From NCBI GenBank assembly GCA_035299425.1, contig DATGWP010000080.1, positions 29,572 through 93,571 of the forward strand: a DNA stretch of 64,000 nucleotides, given 5' to 3'. This DNA comes from Bog-950 sp035299425 (GTDB taxonomy: Bacteria; Bacteroidota; Bacteroidia; Chitinophagales; LD1). The notes under the pieces were generated by a model. That model worked only from the letters and a program-made list of their open reading frames with translations, was not told the origin of the DNA and ran no database searches. Position 1 is the stretch's first letter, and each line of letters starts with the position of its first letter. The position numbers and the translations under genes were made by a program. This document shows, piece by piece, positions 1 to 10,400 of this stretch.

Positions 1-721
1 TATCTGATTTGAAATCGGTGCCGATGACATGGTAATAAATAGCAGAGTTTTTAATAAACGAGGAAATATGATTATCGCCGTCCGGCTTATCGTATTGCTG
101 ATAAACAAATCCATCTTTGCACCAGTCTACATCACCTTTAACCCATTGCAACTTATCGGCCAATACTTTTTTACCTGCCACCTGAACAATTATAACCTCC
201 TGCCAATCGCTACCGCCATGCGAAATTGATACAACAACCAGCGAATCGTTATCGGACACAGTGATGTTGTTAATATTAATCACATCCGTCTTACTTTTCA
301 GGAACTGGCCTGTAATAAGAAAGTCATCCCATCCATTAGAGCGTTTTGTTTTAAACTGAATAGTGGGAGCATTATCAAAAGAAACACTTTGCTTTACAGT
401 AAAATAAAAAGCGCCTATTTTTTGACTTGTATATGTTTTGGACCTGCTGCCCATATATGACAATGCCAATTCCCTTTCGGTAATTGTATACTCAGAAAAA
501 ACACTATTCCGGTATTTACGCACCATTTCTTCCTGCTGCGCCAGCCAGTCTTTAGTTTGTTTTGAATCTAACTCTTCGAGCGACCGAAAAGGGTCGGGGA
601 TGGAGTACCCGAACTGGTTAATGGTATCGGCACCGGTTGGCAACACCGGGTAAGTATATTGCTGCGCTGCTGAAAAAAAGGCAGCGCATACGAAAGCTGC
701 TGCCAAAAATAAGTGCCTCAT
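1..721 (-). CDS. Prolyl oligopeptidase family protein, N-terminal part (cut by window edge)
   Basis: The reverse strand is open from an ATG at 719-721 to the left edge, giving the first 240 residues. Residues 1-19 look like a Sec signal peptide ending in SAAQ, so the enzyme should be periplasmic. The mature start has the S9 peptidase N-terminal signature: a YPxxPxxD-like stretch, then DPFRSLEE and TKDWLAQQ, which match the usual DPYRWLED...W...QN of prolyl oligopeptidases. What follows is the start of the seven-bladed propeller domain. The catalytic alpha/beta-hydrolase domain lies outside the window, so activity cannot be judged. Family members cleave short proline-containing peptides. The upstream gap of 166 bp holds a strong terminator, so this gene probably has its own promoter. 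Confidence 0.8.
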   Translation of the reverse strand, partial: MRHLFLAAAFVCAAFFSAAQQYTYPVLPTGADTINQFGYSIPDPFRSLEELDSKQTKDWLAQQEEMVRKYRNSVFSEYTITERELALSYMGSRSKTYTSQKIGAFYFTVKQSVSFDNAPTIQFKTKRSNGWDDFLITGQFLKSKTDVININNITVSDNDSLVVVSISHGGSDWQEVIIVQVAGKKVLADKLQWVKGDVDWCKDGFVYQQYDKPDGDNHISSFIKNSAIYYHVIGTDFKSD

Positions 722-832
722 TGTGGATGATGAGTTTAATTAAAGTATGCGCAATTATAACCAGAAGTAATTATTTAAATACTATTTATATTCTATATTA
801 TTACTCACCCTTTTGTTTTACAGGGTTGCCGT

Positions 833-870
833 AAAACAAAAGCGCCCCGGTACCGGGGCGCTTTTGTTTT
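833..870 (-). terminator. Strong, symmetrical intrinsic terminator
   Basis: An almost perfect 18-bp hairpin (arms 833-850 and 853-870) has a GC-rich core around CCGGTACCGG and outer A/T runs. It therefore looks like a terminator on both strands. On the minus strand it follows the TPR-protein gene (stop at 888). Confidence 0.9.
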
Positions 871-887
871 GAAAAACATCTATACTA

Positions 888-2231
888 TTAAAGAATAACG
901 TCTCTAACCTTTATGTCTTGCTTTTGCTTTTTGATAGTAAAGGTTTCTTTATCAAGGATGTTGCGCACTGCACCATATCTTAAGAAACGCTGGCGCACAT
1001 ATTTTTTTAGTGTTGGGTCGGTTAGCTTGGCGTAGTTAACCGAAAGAGAGTTAACATTGGTAATAACCTGGTCGCGGATAGATTTGTAGTAGTCTTCCTG
1101 TGTTTTCTGGTCGGCAGAAGATGGTGTGCTTTTGCCGGTTAAGCTGTCTACAATCATACTTACGTTAGGTGCGTTCTTCATCAGGGCCTCTAAAGTTTCG
1201 GCAAGGTCCTGAAGCGGCGTAAGCACTTTCTGGTTATCGGTAATCAGCTTTACAGTAGCAGCATCGTTAATCTGGTTGAACAGGCCTTTGGCTTCTTCCA
1301 GGCGGAAGTTGGTAAGCGCATCGTAAGCGCGGGCTTTATCGCCCATAGAAACGTTGCCGGCCTTATCATACAGCTTTGAAGCCAAAACGTAGCTGCCTTT
1401 ATTCATTACAGAGGCTGCTAGTTTTTCGGTAGCATCTTCGTTTTTCTTTTCGGTGTATACATCGCCCAAACGCATCAGCAGGTTATCGGCATCTTCGCTG
1501 CGGTTTTCGCTATACAGGTAATCGGCATATTTGGTGATACCTTCTTCAACCCCACCGCTCAGGTAAGCATCAATAGCTTTCTGGTATTCGTTGCGGCGGT
1601 AGTAAATATCACCGGCCTTTTTTGCACCTTCGGTAGTTTTTAACTTCAGGTAAGTTTCAGCCGCTTTTACTTCTTCATCTCCACCTTTGCCTTCGTACTC
1701 TTTGGCTATTTGCTCCACCTTCACTTCGGCACCGCCTATTATATAATACTCCAGGGCTTTGTTGTAAGCCGCAGGCCCTCTTTCATAATAGCGGTCGCCA
1801 ATTACACGGGCCCCTTCTTTAGCTGCCTCTGCCTTGGTGTAAAAATCCATAGCCTTGCGCAGGTGCTTAGGCTCGTTCTTTTCTTCACCGCTAAATGCTT
1901 CTTCTACATAAGCCTCGGCCAGTTTTTTCATGCCTTCTTTTTTCTCGGGCTTATCGCAGCGGCTGTAGTTACTTTGTGCGTTGGTGTAATCTTTTTTCTC
2001 TAAAAATGCATCGCCTATCAGGGCATACATTTCTCGTTTCATACCGCCTTTCTGAAACGATTCGGTAGCTTTTTGCACCATCTCGTTACGCTTGGCGGCA
2101 TCCTTTTGCTCCATGGCTTTGGTGAGCGTTTCTTTGCCTTTATCAATATCTTTATTCTGTGCATTTAGCTGCACGCTACAGCCCAGCATCAGACCTACGC
2201 CCAGGGCAACGCTTAACAATTTCTTACTCAT
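888..2231 (-). CDS. Secreted TPR-like repeat protein
   Basis: A 447-residue protein with a signal peptide (about residues 1-24, ending LNAQ). Most of the mature part is helical repeats of TPR type, e.g. AGDIYYRRNEYQKAIDAY, AYNKALEYY and ASKLYDKAG, reaching to about residue 330. A charged C-terminal region of about 110 residues shows no domain I recognise. A Cys lies within the signal region (LMLGC), but the residues before it fit a lipobox poorly, so a lipoprotein is possible but not favoured. TPR arrays act as protein-binding scaffolds; no specific partner can be named. The gene is monocistronic by layout: promoter at 2261-2290, terminator at 833-870. The start ATG lies about 24 nt after the predicted transcription start. 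Confidence 0.75.
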   Translation of the reverse strand: MSKKLLSVALGVGLMLGCSVQLNAQNKDIDKGKETLTKAMEQKDAAKRNEMVQKATESFQKGGMKREMYALIGDAFLEKKDYTNAQSNYSRCDKPEKKEGMKKLAEAYVEEAFSGEEKNEPKHLRKAMDFYTKAEAAKEGARVIGDRYYERGPAAYNKALEYYIIGGAEVKVEQIAKEYEGKGGDEEVKAAETYLKLKTTEGAKKAGDIYYRRNEYQKAIDAYLSGGVEEGITKYADYLYSENRSEDADNLLMRLGDVYTEKKNEDATEKLAASVMNKGSYVLASKLYDKAGNVSMGDKARAYDALTNFRLEEAKGLFNQINDAATVKLITDNQKVLTPLQDLAETLEALMKNAPNVSMIVDSLTGKSTPSSADQKTQEDYYKSIRDQVITNVNSLSVNYAKLTDPTLKKYVRQRFLRYGAVRNILDKETFTIKKQKQDIKVRDVIL

Positions 2232-2260
2232 ATCTTTTGATTTAGTGTGTGTTTACGGTT

Positions 2261-2290
2261 TAAATATAAAACAACTTCGGTACTGCCAAA
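2261..2290 (-). promoter_or_regulatory. Bacteroidota-type promoter of the TPR-protein gene
   Basis: Reading the minus strand, TTTG (2290-2287) is followed after 18 nt by TATATTTA (2268-2261). This is close to the TTTG-N19-TAnnTTTG consensus of the Bacteroidota primary sigma factor. The predicted start of transcription leaves a leader of roughly 24 nt before the ATG at 2231. Confidence 0.65.
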
Positions 2291-2330
2291 TTTTATTTTT
2301 GGTTAATAATATGGCAATAAATGCTAAAAC

Positions 2331-3104
2331 TCAACCCATTAGCTTAGGCCGGATAGCTTCAGGCTGTTTTTCAGCCAGTAAATGCCAGTAGCGTTTAGGC
2401 ACATGCTGCATGTGCAGTTTCATGTTTTTGCGGCTGGCAATATTTACACTTTTAAAATACTGCTGCCACAGGGTTTGATAAAGATCTTCCTTCTCGTCCA
2501 TACACAAGGCGGTGCCAGTCGTCTCAAAATTTAGCGTAACAGTATCTACCCTGTGTAAATCGTAGTATAGACCATAGTTGCGCCGATGGTCGTAAATAAG
2601 CCAGCGCTGGTCGGCGTAGCGGTTTTCGAAATGTGTTTTGATAAGCGGCAGCACATTAAAATCGGGCTCGATGTGCGCATAAAAAATATTGTCTTTGGTG
2701 AGCTTGAACCTTATAAAGGCTTTCATTCGGTGGCGCTCGCGGCTTACCATCCGCTCTACCCTTTGCGCACGCAGCACAGCAAAATTGGAGTAATCGGTTT
2801 CTATATTTTTAGCAGATGCAAAGGCATATTGAATATAGGCCAGCATATTATCCTCCTCCTGTAAGGTATCGGCCAGGTAACTGCTATAAATAGCGTGCAG
2901 CCCGGCAGCGCTTAACTTTTTAGATAAGCCGGTCCAGATGCGGCGGGCTTTTGCTTCATCGGTATATATATTTATTACCTCGCCAAACAGTACCGGCGGG
3001 CCGTGTTCGCGATATATTTTTGCCGTGCCTAATTTGTATTCGTACACATAAAAAACAGCCGAAAGAAAACCCTGAAAAGAGCCATCGTATATAAGTGTAT
3101 GCAT
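2331..3104 (-). CDS. TIGR03915 / DUF4130 family putative DNA repair protein
   Basis: A 257-residue protein starting MHTLIYDGSFQGFLSAVF, the typical opening of the TIGR03915 family, with the family's conserved centre (DYSNFAVLRAQRVERMVSRE, RMKAFIRFK) and C-terminus (YWHLLAEKQPEAI). These proteins almost always sit beside a TIGR03916 radical SAM protein, as here. The function is inferred from this pairing as DNA modification or repair, and the biochemical reaction is not established. The start codon overlaps the last base of the upstream radical SAM gene (3104), so the two are translationally coupled. C-terminal members of the family are often annotated as uracil-DNA-glycosylase-associated, but I see no glycosylase motif in this one. 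Confidence 0.85.
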   Translation of the reverse strand: MHTLIYDGSFQGFLSAVFYVYEYKLGTAKIYREHGPPVLFGEVINIYTDEAKARRIWTGLSKKLSAAGLHAIYSSYLADTLQEEDNMLAYIQYAFASAKNIETDYSNFAVLRAQRVERMVSRERHRMKAFIRFKLTKDNIFYAHIEPDFNVLPLIKTHFENRYADQRWLIYDHRRNYGLYYDLHRVDTVTLNFETTGTALCMDEKEDLYQTLWQQYFKSVNIASRKNMKLHMQHVPKRYWHLLAEKQPEAIRPKLMG

Positions 3105-4354
3105 TAGAACATGCTAATTTGCTGTGGGGCGGTTTTTAAATATTTGCTGTGGCTTCCGGCCAGTATCATTTGTTTCAATTTCAGTTCGGTAAAATCTTTA
3201 ACGGTATCGGCCACGCCGCTACAGGTTATAAAATACTTAGCGCGGTTAACAGCCACACCCATTTTTTTGAGGTGCTCCCAGGTTAGTTTGGCAAACTTTC
3301 GCCCGGCTAAAATTTTATGAACTGAAGTAACACCTACACCCGGTATGCGCAGCAGCAAAAGTTTATCTGCCTTATTAATATCGATAGGAAAAAAGTGCAT
3401 GTTGCGCAGGGCCCATGCCAGTTTGGGGTCAACCTCAGTATCGAAAAACGGCATGTGCTCGGGCAGGAGTTCATCGGTAGTAAAACCATAAAAGCGCATC
3501 AGCCAATCACTTTGGTATAAGCGGTTTTCGCGCAGCAGCGGCACCTGTGTGCCTATAGCTGGCAAACGGCTATCGGTGCTTATGGGCACATAACCCGAAT
3601 AGTAAACGCGCTTTAAACTAAACTTGCGATACAAGGCTGTAGCAGTGCGCATAATATCGCGGTCGCTTTCGCCGGTGGCGCCTACTATCATTTGTGTGCT
3701 TTGCCCGGCTGGGGTAAATTTTGGCACCTTTTTAAAAACCTTTCGCTCTTCTTTATACTGCACAATTTCGGTGCTTATCTGTCGCATGGGGGTTATCATA
3801 TCCTCGCGCTTTTTATCGGGTGCCATTAGCTTAAGGCCGGCATCAGTAGGCATCTCTATATTAATACTTAACCGGTCGGCATACAGACCGGCTTCATGCA
3901 TCAACTCCGGGCTGGCACCCGGTATAGATTTAAGATGGATATAGCCGTTGAAGTTTTTTTCGGTGCGCAGTTTTTTTGCCACCAGTACCAGTTTCTCCAT
4001 ACTGTAGTCGGCATTTTTTGCAATGCCCGAACTAAGGAATAAGCCCTCGATATAGTTGCGGCGATAAAAATTGATGGTAAGGTCTACTACTTCATCTACA
4101 CTAAAGCTGGTGCGGCGTATGTCGTTGCTTTTGCGGGTTACGCAATAGGCGCAATCGTAAATGCAGTGGTTAGTCATTAATATCTTTAGCAGCGATACAC
4201 AGCGCCCGTCTTCGGTATAGCTATGGCAAATACCCGAACCGGTATCGCCTAATCCTTTGTCTTTATTTTTGCGGTTGCTGCCGCTGCTGGAGCATGATAC
4301 ATCGTATTTGGCAGCATCGGCCAGTATAGCCAGTTTGGCCTGAATTTTATCCAT
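3104..4354 (-). CDS. TIGR03916 family putative DNA modification/repair radical SAM protein
   Basis: From the ATG at 4352-4354 the protein is 416 residues (MDKIQAKLAI...). An upstream in-frame start at 4468 would add 38 hydrophobic residues unlike the family and would read through a terminator and a palindrome, so I reject it. The radical SAM cluster motif CxxxCxxC is at C64, C68 and C71. Three more cysteines (C21, C43, C52) precede it, as usual for this family, and could hold another cluster or metal. The C-terminal third has a helix-hairpin-helix-like stretch (LLLLRIPGVGVTSVHKIL), the usual non-specific DNA-binding element. It forms an operon with the TIGR03915 gene. The substrate is unknown; a DNA lesion is the likely target by analogy with spore photoproduct lyase. 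Confidence 0.87.
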   Translation of the reverse strand: MDKIQAKLAILADAAKYDVSCSSSGSNRKNKDKGLGDTGSGICHSYTEDGRCVSLLKILMTNHCIYDCAYCVTRKSNDIRRTSFSVDEVVDLTINFYRRNYIEGLFLSSGIAKNADYSMEKLVLVAKKLRTEKNFNGYIHLKSIPGASPELMHEAGLYADRLSINIEMPTDAGLKLMAPDKKREDMITPMRQISTEIVQYKEERKVFKKVPKFTPAGQSTQMIVGATGESDRDIMRTATALYRKFSLKRVYYSGYVPISTDSRLPAIGTQVPLLRENRLYQSDWLMRFYGFTTDELLPEHMPFFDTEVDPKLAWALRNMHFFPIDINKADKLLLLRIPGVGVTSVHKILAGRKFAKLTWEHLKKMGVAVNRAKYFITCSGVADTVKDFTELKLKQMILAGSHSKYLKTAPQQISMF

Positions 4355-4367
4355 AATGCCAAAATTA

Positions 4368-4381
4368 TTAGTATTTACTAA
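4368..4381. promoter_or_regulatory. 14-bp palindrome, candidate operator of the repair operon
   Basis: The sequence TTAGTATTTACTAA is a 6-2-6 inverted repeat centred about 20 bp before the start codon of the radical SAM gene. It lies inside a larger imperfect palindrome bounded by TGCCAA at 4357 and TTGGCA near 4392. It sits between a terminator and the start codon, where a promoter/operator is expected. The identity of a binding regulator is unknown; an SOS-type repressor is only a guess. Confidence 0.45.
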
Positions 4382-4410
4382 AATTATTGGCATTTGATTG
4401 TTAATTAACC

Positions 4411-4448
4411 AAACAAAAAAATCCCCCTCTGCCATAGCAAAGGGGGAT
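4411..4448 (-). terminator. Intrinsic terminator of the first adhesin gene
   Basis: On the minus strand ATCCCCCT pairs with AGGGGGAT (arms 4441-4448 and 4421-4428, with an extra TGC/GCA pairing in the loop), followed by a T-rich run (4420-4412). It lies 50 bp after the adhesin stop codon. Confidence 0.85.
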
Positions 4449-4495
4449 AAACAAAACAGAATGACCAACGACAGCCTGCCTTTGGCCGCTCATTC

Positions 4496-7400
4496 TTACT
4501 CTTTAATAAACGATTTTTTTACAACTCCGTTTGCAGTGTGCAGGCTTATAACATAGCTGCCCTGGGCCAGCATGTTAACATCCAGGCGGGCCAGGTTGCC
4601 GGTTTCGGCCAGCACTTTAGCGCCCAGTACATTATGAACCTCTACAGCCTGCAACGTCACATCGCTCTTTATTATAAGCAGGTGTGTAGCCGGGTTAGGA
4701 TACACTGCAATAGACGCTGAGGCCACATTGGCAATGCCCGAGATAATTACATTAACCTCTGCTGAAGTACCGGTGCAGCCATCGGCGCTGGTTACATCCA
4801 CCTTGTAATCGCCCGTTTGCGTTGCCGTGTAAGTTTGTGCTGTAGCCAAAGAGATAGGGCCACCATCTAAATACCACTGGTAGCTGCTGCCGGTTACGCT
4901 GCTGGTAAGCACGGCATTGTTTTGCTGCACTACCGGTGCCGGTGTGGCATTTACAACCACCACAGCTGCATCCGAAGTATCGGTGCCGCAGGTACCGGTT
5001 ACTTCTACTTTGTAGGTGCCGGCATCGCTCACATTAGAAGAAGCAATGTTGAAGGATGCTGCTTCCGCACCGCTTACAAGCGTATCGTTCTTCCACCACT
5101 GGTAGTTCAGGCTGCCACCGGCAGCTGCTACATTAAGGTCAATTGCTTCGCCCGAGCAAACGGTCAGAGTGCTTGCCGGCTGGGTAGTAATGGCAGTAGC
5201 ATCGACTATAGTAAGTGTTAGTGTAACTATGCTATCGCAGCTTTGGGCCGATGCAAGTGTATCGGCATAAACACCGGCTATGGTTAAAACATCGCCGTTG
5301 AAATCGTAGCTGCCACCCTGGCAAATGCTTTCGGCAAGTGTAGTGGTTATAGGCGCCAGCACCGTTAAGTGCAGGGTGATAATACTATCGCATCCATCTT
5401 GTGTTTGCACTGTTTCGGTATAGTTACCGCTTTGGGTAAGTGTTTGTGCAAAGAAGGTATAAGAACTGCCGTTGCAAATGGTTTCAGAAAAATCTCCTGT
5501 AAGCGCAGGGCTTACTGTAAGATTAAGCGTGATAACGGAATCGCAGCCAACAGCGTTTACAAGCGTATCGTTATAAGCACCGCTTTGGGTAAGACTTTCG
5601 CCATTGAAGCTGTATGAATTGCCGGCGCATATTGTTTGACTAAACGCGCTGGCTGATGGTTGCAATATAGCTATAGTATGCGTGGCACTGGCCGAGCAGT
5701 TAGCACCTAATGATGCAGTAACTGTGTAAGTGGTAGTAGTGGCCGGCGATACAGTAATGGTTGAGTTGGTGCCTAAACCATTGCCCCAGGTGTAGGTGTT
5801 GCCACCGTTGGCAGTAAGCGATACGCTGCCACCCGCACACACCGAGGTTGAACCGGTGATACTGGCAGTAGGTGTATTTTGCACACTTACTGTTTGCGAT
5901 GCAGTAGCGGTACAGTTGTTAGCTGTAACGGTTACTGTGTATGTGGTTGCGCTAACCGGTGTTACCGTTATTGCAGCTGTAGTTTCGCTGTTGCTCCAGC
6001 TATAGGTACCGCCGCCACTGGCGGTAAGGGTAGCCGATAAGCCTGAACAAATGTTGGAAGGGCCATTGATAGCTGCCGTAGTAGAGTTAACCGTAATTGT
6101 AGCGCTGGCTGTAGCGCTACAGTTGTTAGCATCGGTTACGGTAGTAGTGTATGTAGTAGTAGTGGTGGGCGAAAGGTTCTGTATAGCATTGGCTGTTAAG
6201 CTACCGCTCCATACATAGCTGGCACCGCCCGATGCAGTAAGCGTTTGCGAACCGCCCAGACAAATAGCTACCGACGAAGGCGAGATAGCCGCTACCGGTA
6301 AAGGATTAACTGTAATGGTACGTTGTGCTGTTGCACTACAGTTGTTGGCATCGGTTACAGTTACTGCATAAGCATTGGTAGTGCCCGGCGATACGGTAAT
6401 AGCGGCTGTGGTGTTATTGGTGTTCCACAAGTAGCTGGTGCCGCCCGATGCAGTAAGTGTTGCGCTAGCACCGGCACAAAGCGTTACACTAGCCGGAGAA
6501 ATAGCCGCCACCGGTAACTGGTTAACGGTAACAAGTTGCGAGGCTGTAGCCGAGCAGTTGTTTTGTGTAACGGTTACAGTATAGGTAGTAGCTGTAGCAG
6601 GCGATACTGTAACGGCTGCATTGCTACCTAACGAGTTGCTCCATGCGTATGAAGAGCCGCCAGTGGCAGTTAAGGTAGTAGAAGCCCCGGTGCAGATTGT
6701 TGCGTTACCTGATATTGCTGCTACAGGATTGTTGTTTACTGTTACCAATACAGTATCGGATGTAACCGTGCCACAACTGCCACTAATTACCACACTGTAA
6801 GGCCCTGCATCGTTAGCCGTAGCCGATGCAATATTAAGCGTGGCAGTTTGGCTACCCAACACAGTTGAACCCCTACGCCATACGTAAGTAGTGTTGTTGC
6901 CACCGCTGCCCACTACCGATAAGGTAAGTGGTGCACCCACACACACAGCCTGCGCCAATGGCTGCTGCGATATGCTGGCAGATGTTACTACCGATAATAC
7001 AGCAAGGGTAGAAGTATCGGCGCCACAGGTACCGGTAACTACTACCGAGTAGTCGTCGGCATCGTTAATAGTAAGCGATGGAATATTATATGTAGAGGCC
7101 GTAGCAAGGTTAATGTCACTTCCATCTTTCTTCCATTGGTAAGTAAGACCAACACCCGCGGCCGCTACGTTAAACGTAACTGCTGAACCGGTGCAGGCAG
7201 TTTGCGATACCGGCTCGGTGGTAATGTTGGTTATAGGGTTTACAGTAACTACTGATGATGCCGTTGCAGAGCAACTGTTAGCATCAGTTACGGTTACTGT
7301 GTAAGTGGTAGTAGCTACAGGCAACACTAATTTGTTTGACCCTGTTCCTAACTGGTTGCTCCAGTTATAAGATGCACCACCGCTGGCGATTAAATTCTGC

Positions 7401-10400
7401 GATGCACCGCTGCAAATGGTAACAGACGATGGGTTGATACCGGCAACCGGCAATTGGTTTACAGTAACCTGACGGGTAGCCGTTGTAGAGCAGTTGTTGC
7501 CATCGGTAACAGTTACAGTATAAGTGGTGGTGGTTGCAGGCGAAAAAGTGGCCGCTGCATTGCTGCCGCCGCTATTGCTCCAGGCATATGTAGTGCCACC
7601 GCTGGCGGTAAGTGTAGCCGATGAACCTAAACACACCGCTACAGATGCAGGTGCTATAGCAGCTGGTGGTAGGGCGTTTACAGTTACTACCCGGGTAGCC
7701 GTTGCGCTACATGTTCCGTTAGATACAGTTACCGTGTAAGTAGTAGTACTAGTTGGGGAGAAAGTAGCTGCTGCATTGCTGCCGCCGCTGTTGCTCCAGG
7801 CGTAGTTAATACCTCCACTGGCGGTTAAAGTAGCCGATGCGCCGTTGCATATAGTAGCAGTTACAGGGCTGATAGATGCCGATGGTATAGAGTTAACAGT
7901 TACCAGGCGGCTGGCTGTAGCGCTGCAGCTGTTGCCATCGGTAACGGTAACTGTATAGGTAGTATTGGTAGTTGGCGAAAAAGTAGCCGCTGCATTGCTA
8001 CCGCCGCTGTTGCTCCAGCTATATGCTGTGCCGCCGCTGGCGGTGAGGGTAGCCGCATCGCCTGCGCATATAGTAACAGTGGCCGGGGCTATAGCAGCGG
8101 TTGGTAACTGGTTAACAGTTACAGTAGCTGTGGCTGTAGCCGAACAAGTGTTAGCACCGGTAACCGTAACCGTGTATGTAGTAGTTGTATTTGGAGAGAA
8201 AGTAGCCGCCGCATTGCTGCCGCCGCTATTGCTCCAGGCATAGGTGCCACCACCGCTGGCGGTGAGGGTAGCGCTTTGCCCTGTGCAAATAGCCACTGAA
8301 GCCGGTTGAATATTTGCCGATGGCAGTGCATTTACGTTTACCAATCGCGATGCCGTAGCCGAACAGTTATTGGCATTGGTAACAGTTACAGTATAAGTAG
8401 TAGCCGAGTTTGGCGAAAAAACTGCCTGTGCACTATTGCCACCCCCATTGCTCCATGCATAGGTGCCGCCACCGGTAGCTGTAAGTGTAGCCGTGCCACC
8501 TGCGCAGATAGTAACCGAAGCCGGTGTAATACCTGCTGTTGGGTTGCTGTTTACAGTAACCAGTCGCGATGCTGTGGCCGAACAGGTACCATCGCTTACG
8601 GTTACTGTGTAGGTGGTATTAGTGGTTGGCGAGAAGGTAGCCGTTGCATTGCTGCCACCGCTGTTGCTCCAGGCATAAGTTGTTCCACCACTGGCAGTAA
8701 GGGTAGCACTTTGGCCGTTGCATATTGTAACAGTAGCCGGAGAAATAGCTGCTGTAACAGCAGGCACTACTGTAACCGTTACGGTGTCTACATCAGCACA
8801 TTGGCCGCTGTTGGTATTCATGGTTACCGTGTAGGTGGTAGTGCTGGCGGGCGATACGGTTTTTGTTGCGCCCAGGCCCAGGCCGTTGCTCCAGCTATAA
8901 CTGGTAGGTGAAAACACACTGGCCGTAAGTGTTACCGAACTGCCCGCACAAATAGTGGGTGATGCAGGTGATACAGAACCATCGGCAAAACCGGTGATAG
9001 TAAGCGGGCGGGTTGCAAAATTAGAAGTGTCGCAAATATTGGCACGTGCTACACTAATACTGGTAGCACCTGTAGTGTATGGCATTTGAATTGTAATGAT
9101 TATGCTGTCGGCGCCGCTAAGTATAGTTGCACCGGCAGGTACATTCCATACATAGTAATTGCCGCCGCTGCCTCCACTGGCGCTAAACGAATAAATACCG
9201 CCCACACAAGGGGTGGAAATTCCACCAAGAATGGATGTAGGTGCAGATGGGCCGGGGGTTAAGGTAACCAGTTTGGTAGCTGCTGTAGATATACCGCAAG
9301 GGGTATTAGCCCTTACGGAAATGGTTCCTGATGTAGTATTGGAAGTAACGGCTATAGTGTTGGTGGTAGAGGAGCCTGTCCAGCCCGATGGCAATGTCCA
9401 GGTGTAAGAGGTAGCGCCTGCTACCGGTGCAGCAGTATACACAGCACCTGATAGAGAAAGGCAAGCTGTATCTAAACCGGTGATAGATGCCGGTGCCACC
9501 AAATTACAAGGCGAATGACGGGCAATATAAGCATCGTAGAGCGATGAAGAAGTAAGGGTTTGCACACCAGCCACCGAAGGGTCGAAATCGGCAGTGCCGG
9601 TAAAATAGCCACCGGTATATACATTGGCGCTATCATCTAAGTCTATTACAAAAGCTTCATCGGTGGTAGAGCTGCCCATGGAGGTAACCCAGGTAAAGTT
9701 TCCTACTGAATCATATTTAGCAATAAAAATATCGTTGGCGGTACTTGGCGAAGCGCCAATGTTAAAGAGAGCCGGAGAACCATCAAAGTCAACTGCAGCA
9801 CCGGTAAAGCGGCCGGTTACATATACATTGCTCGCATCATCGTGCGTTATTTGATATACCTGGGCCTGGTTGCTGGTGCCGGCGCCACTTATTCCCCTTG
9901 CCCAGGAACAAGTCCCGGCGGGGGTCCAGCTGCAAAAAAAGCCGGCAAGTGTACTTCCCTGAGCAGTGATCTGTATGCCACCAAAAACACCTACCCCCCA
10001 GTAAGCTCCACCCACAATAATATTGCCCGATGGGGTTATATCTAAAGTAAAGCCATTATCATACTGGTTAGGTGTGGTAGTAGTGCCGCCCATAGCGCGC
10101 ACCCATACATAATCTCCCGCATTGGTGTATTTAGCTAAAAATACATCTGTATTTACGCTCGAAGAAAGGTTAGCCGTACCTGCGCCGGCATTAAAATCGC
10201 AGGTGCCTAAAAACTGACCGGTGATATATACATCATTGTTTGCATCTACTGCTATATCGCGGGCAACTACATCGGCCGTAGCACCACCCTGAAAAGCACG
10301 GGCATATAAGCACTTGCCGGCATAGTCATATTTGGCAAAATACATATCGGCAGGTGCCGGAAAATTTACCTGCACAGCGGGTGAAAACGGATGTTCGAAG

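Noticed and set aside
888..2231. TPR protein as a lipoprotein
   Set aside because: A cysteine is present in the signal region, but the preceding residues (LMLG) fit the lipobox poorly, and a normal cleavage site (LNAQ) follows.
4355..4468. Upstream start of the radical SAM gene giving 38 more residues
   Set aside because: The extra residues are hydrophobic and unlike the family, and the start lies upstream of a terminator of another gene and a palindrome.
8306..8911. Open frame of 201 codons opposite the first adhesin
   Set aside because: It is Cys/Ser/Arg-rich and periodic because it mirrors the SprB-like repeats of the real gene on the other strand.
5650..8990. Regularly spaced repeats that might suggest a CRISPR array
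   Set aside because: The unit of over 200 bp is in one continuous reading frame with protein-level periodicity, and no cas genes are present.
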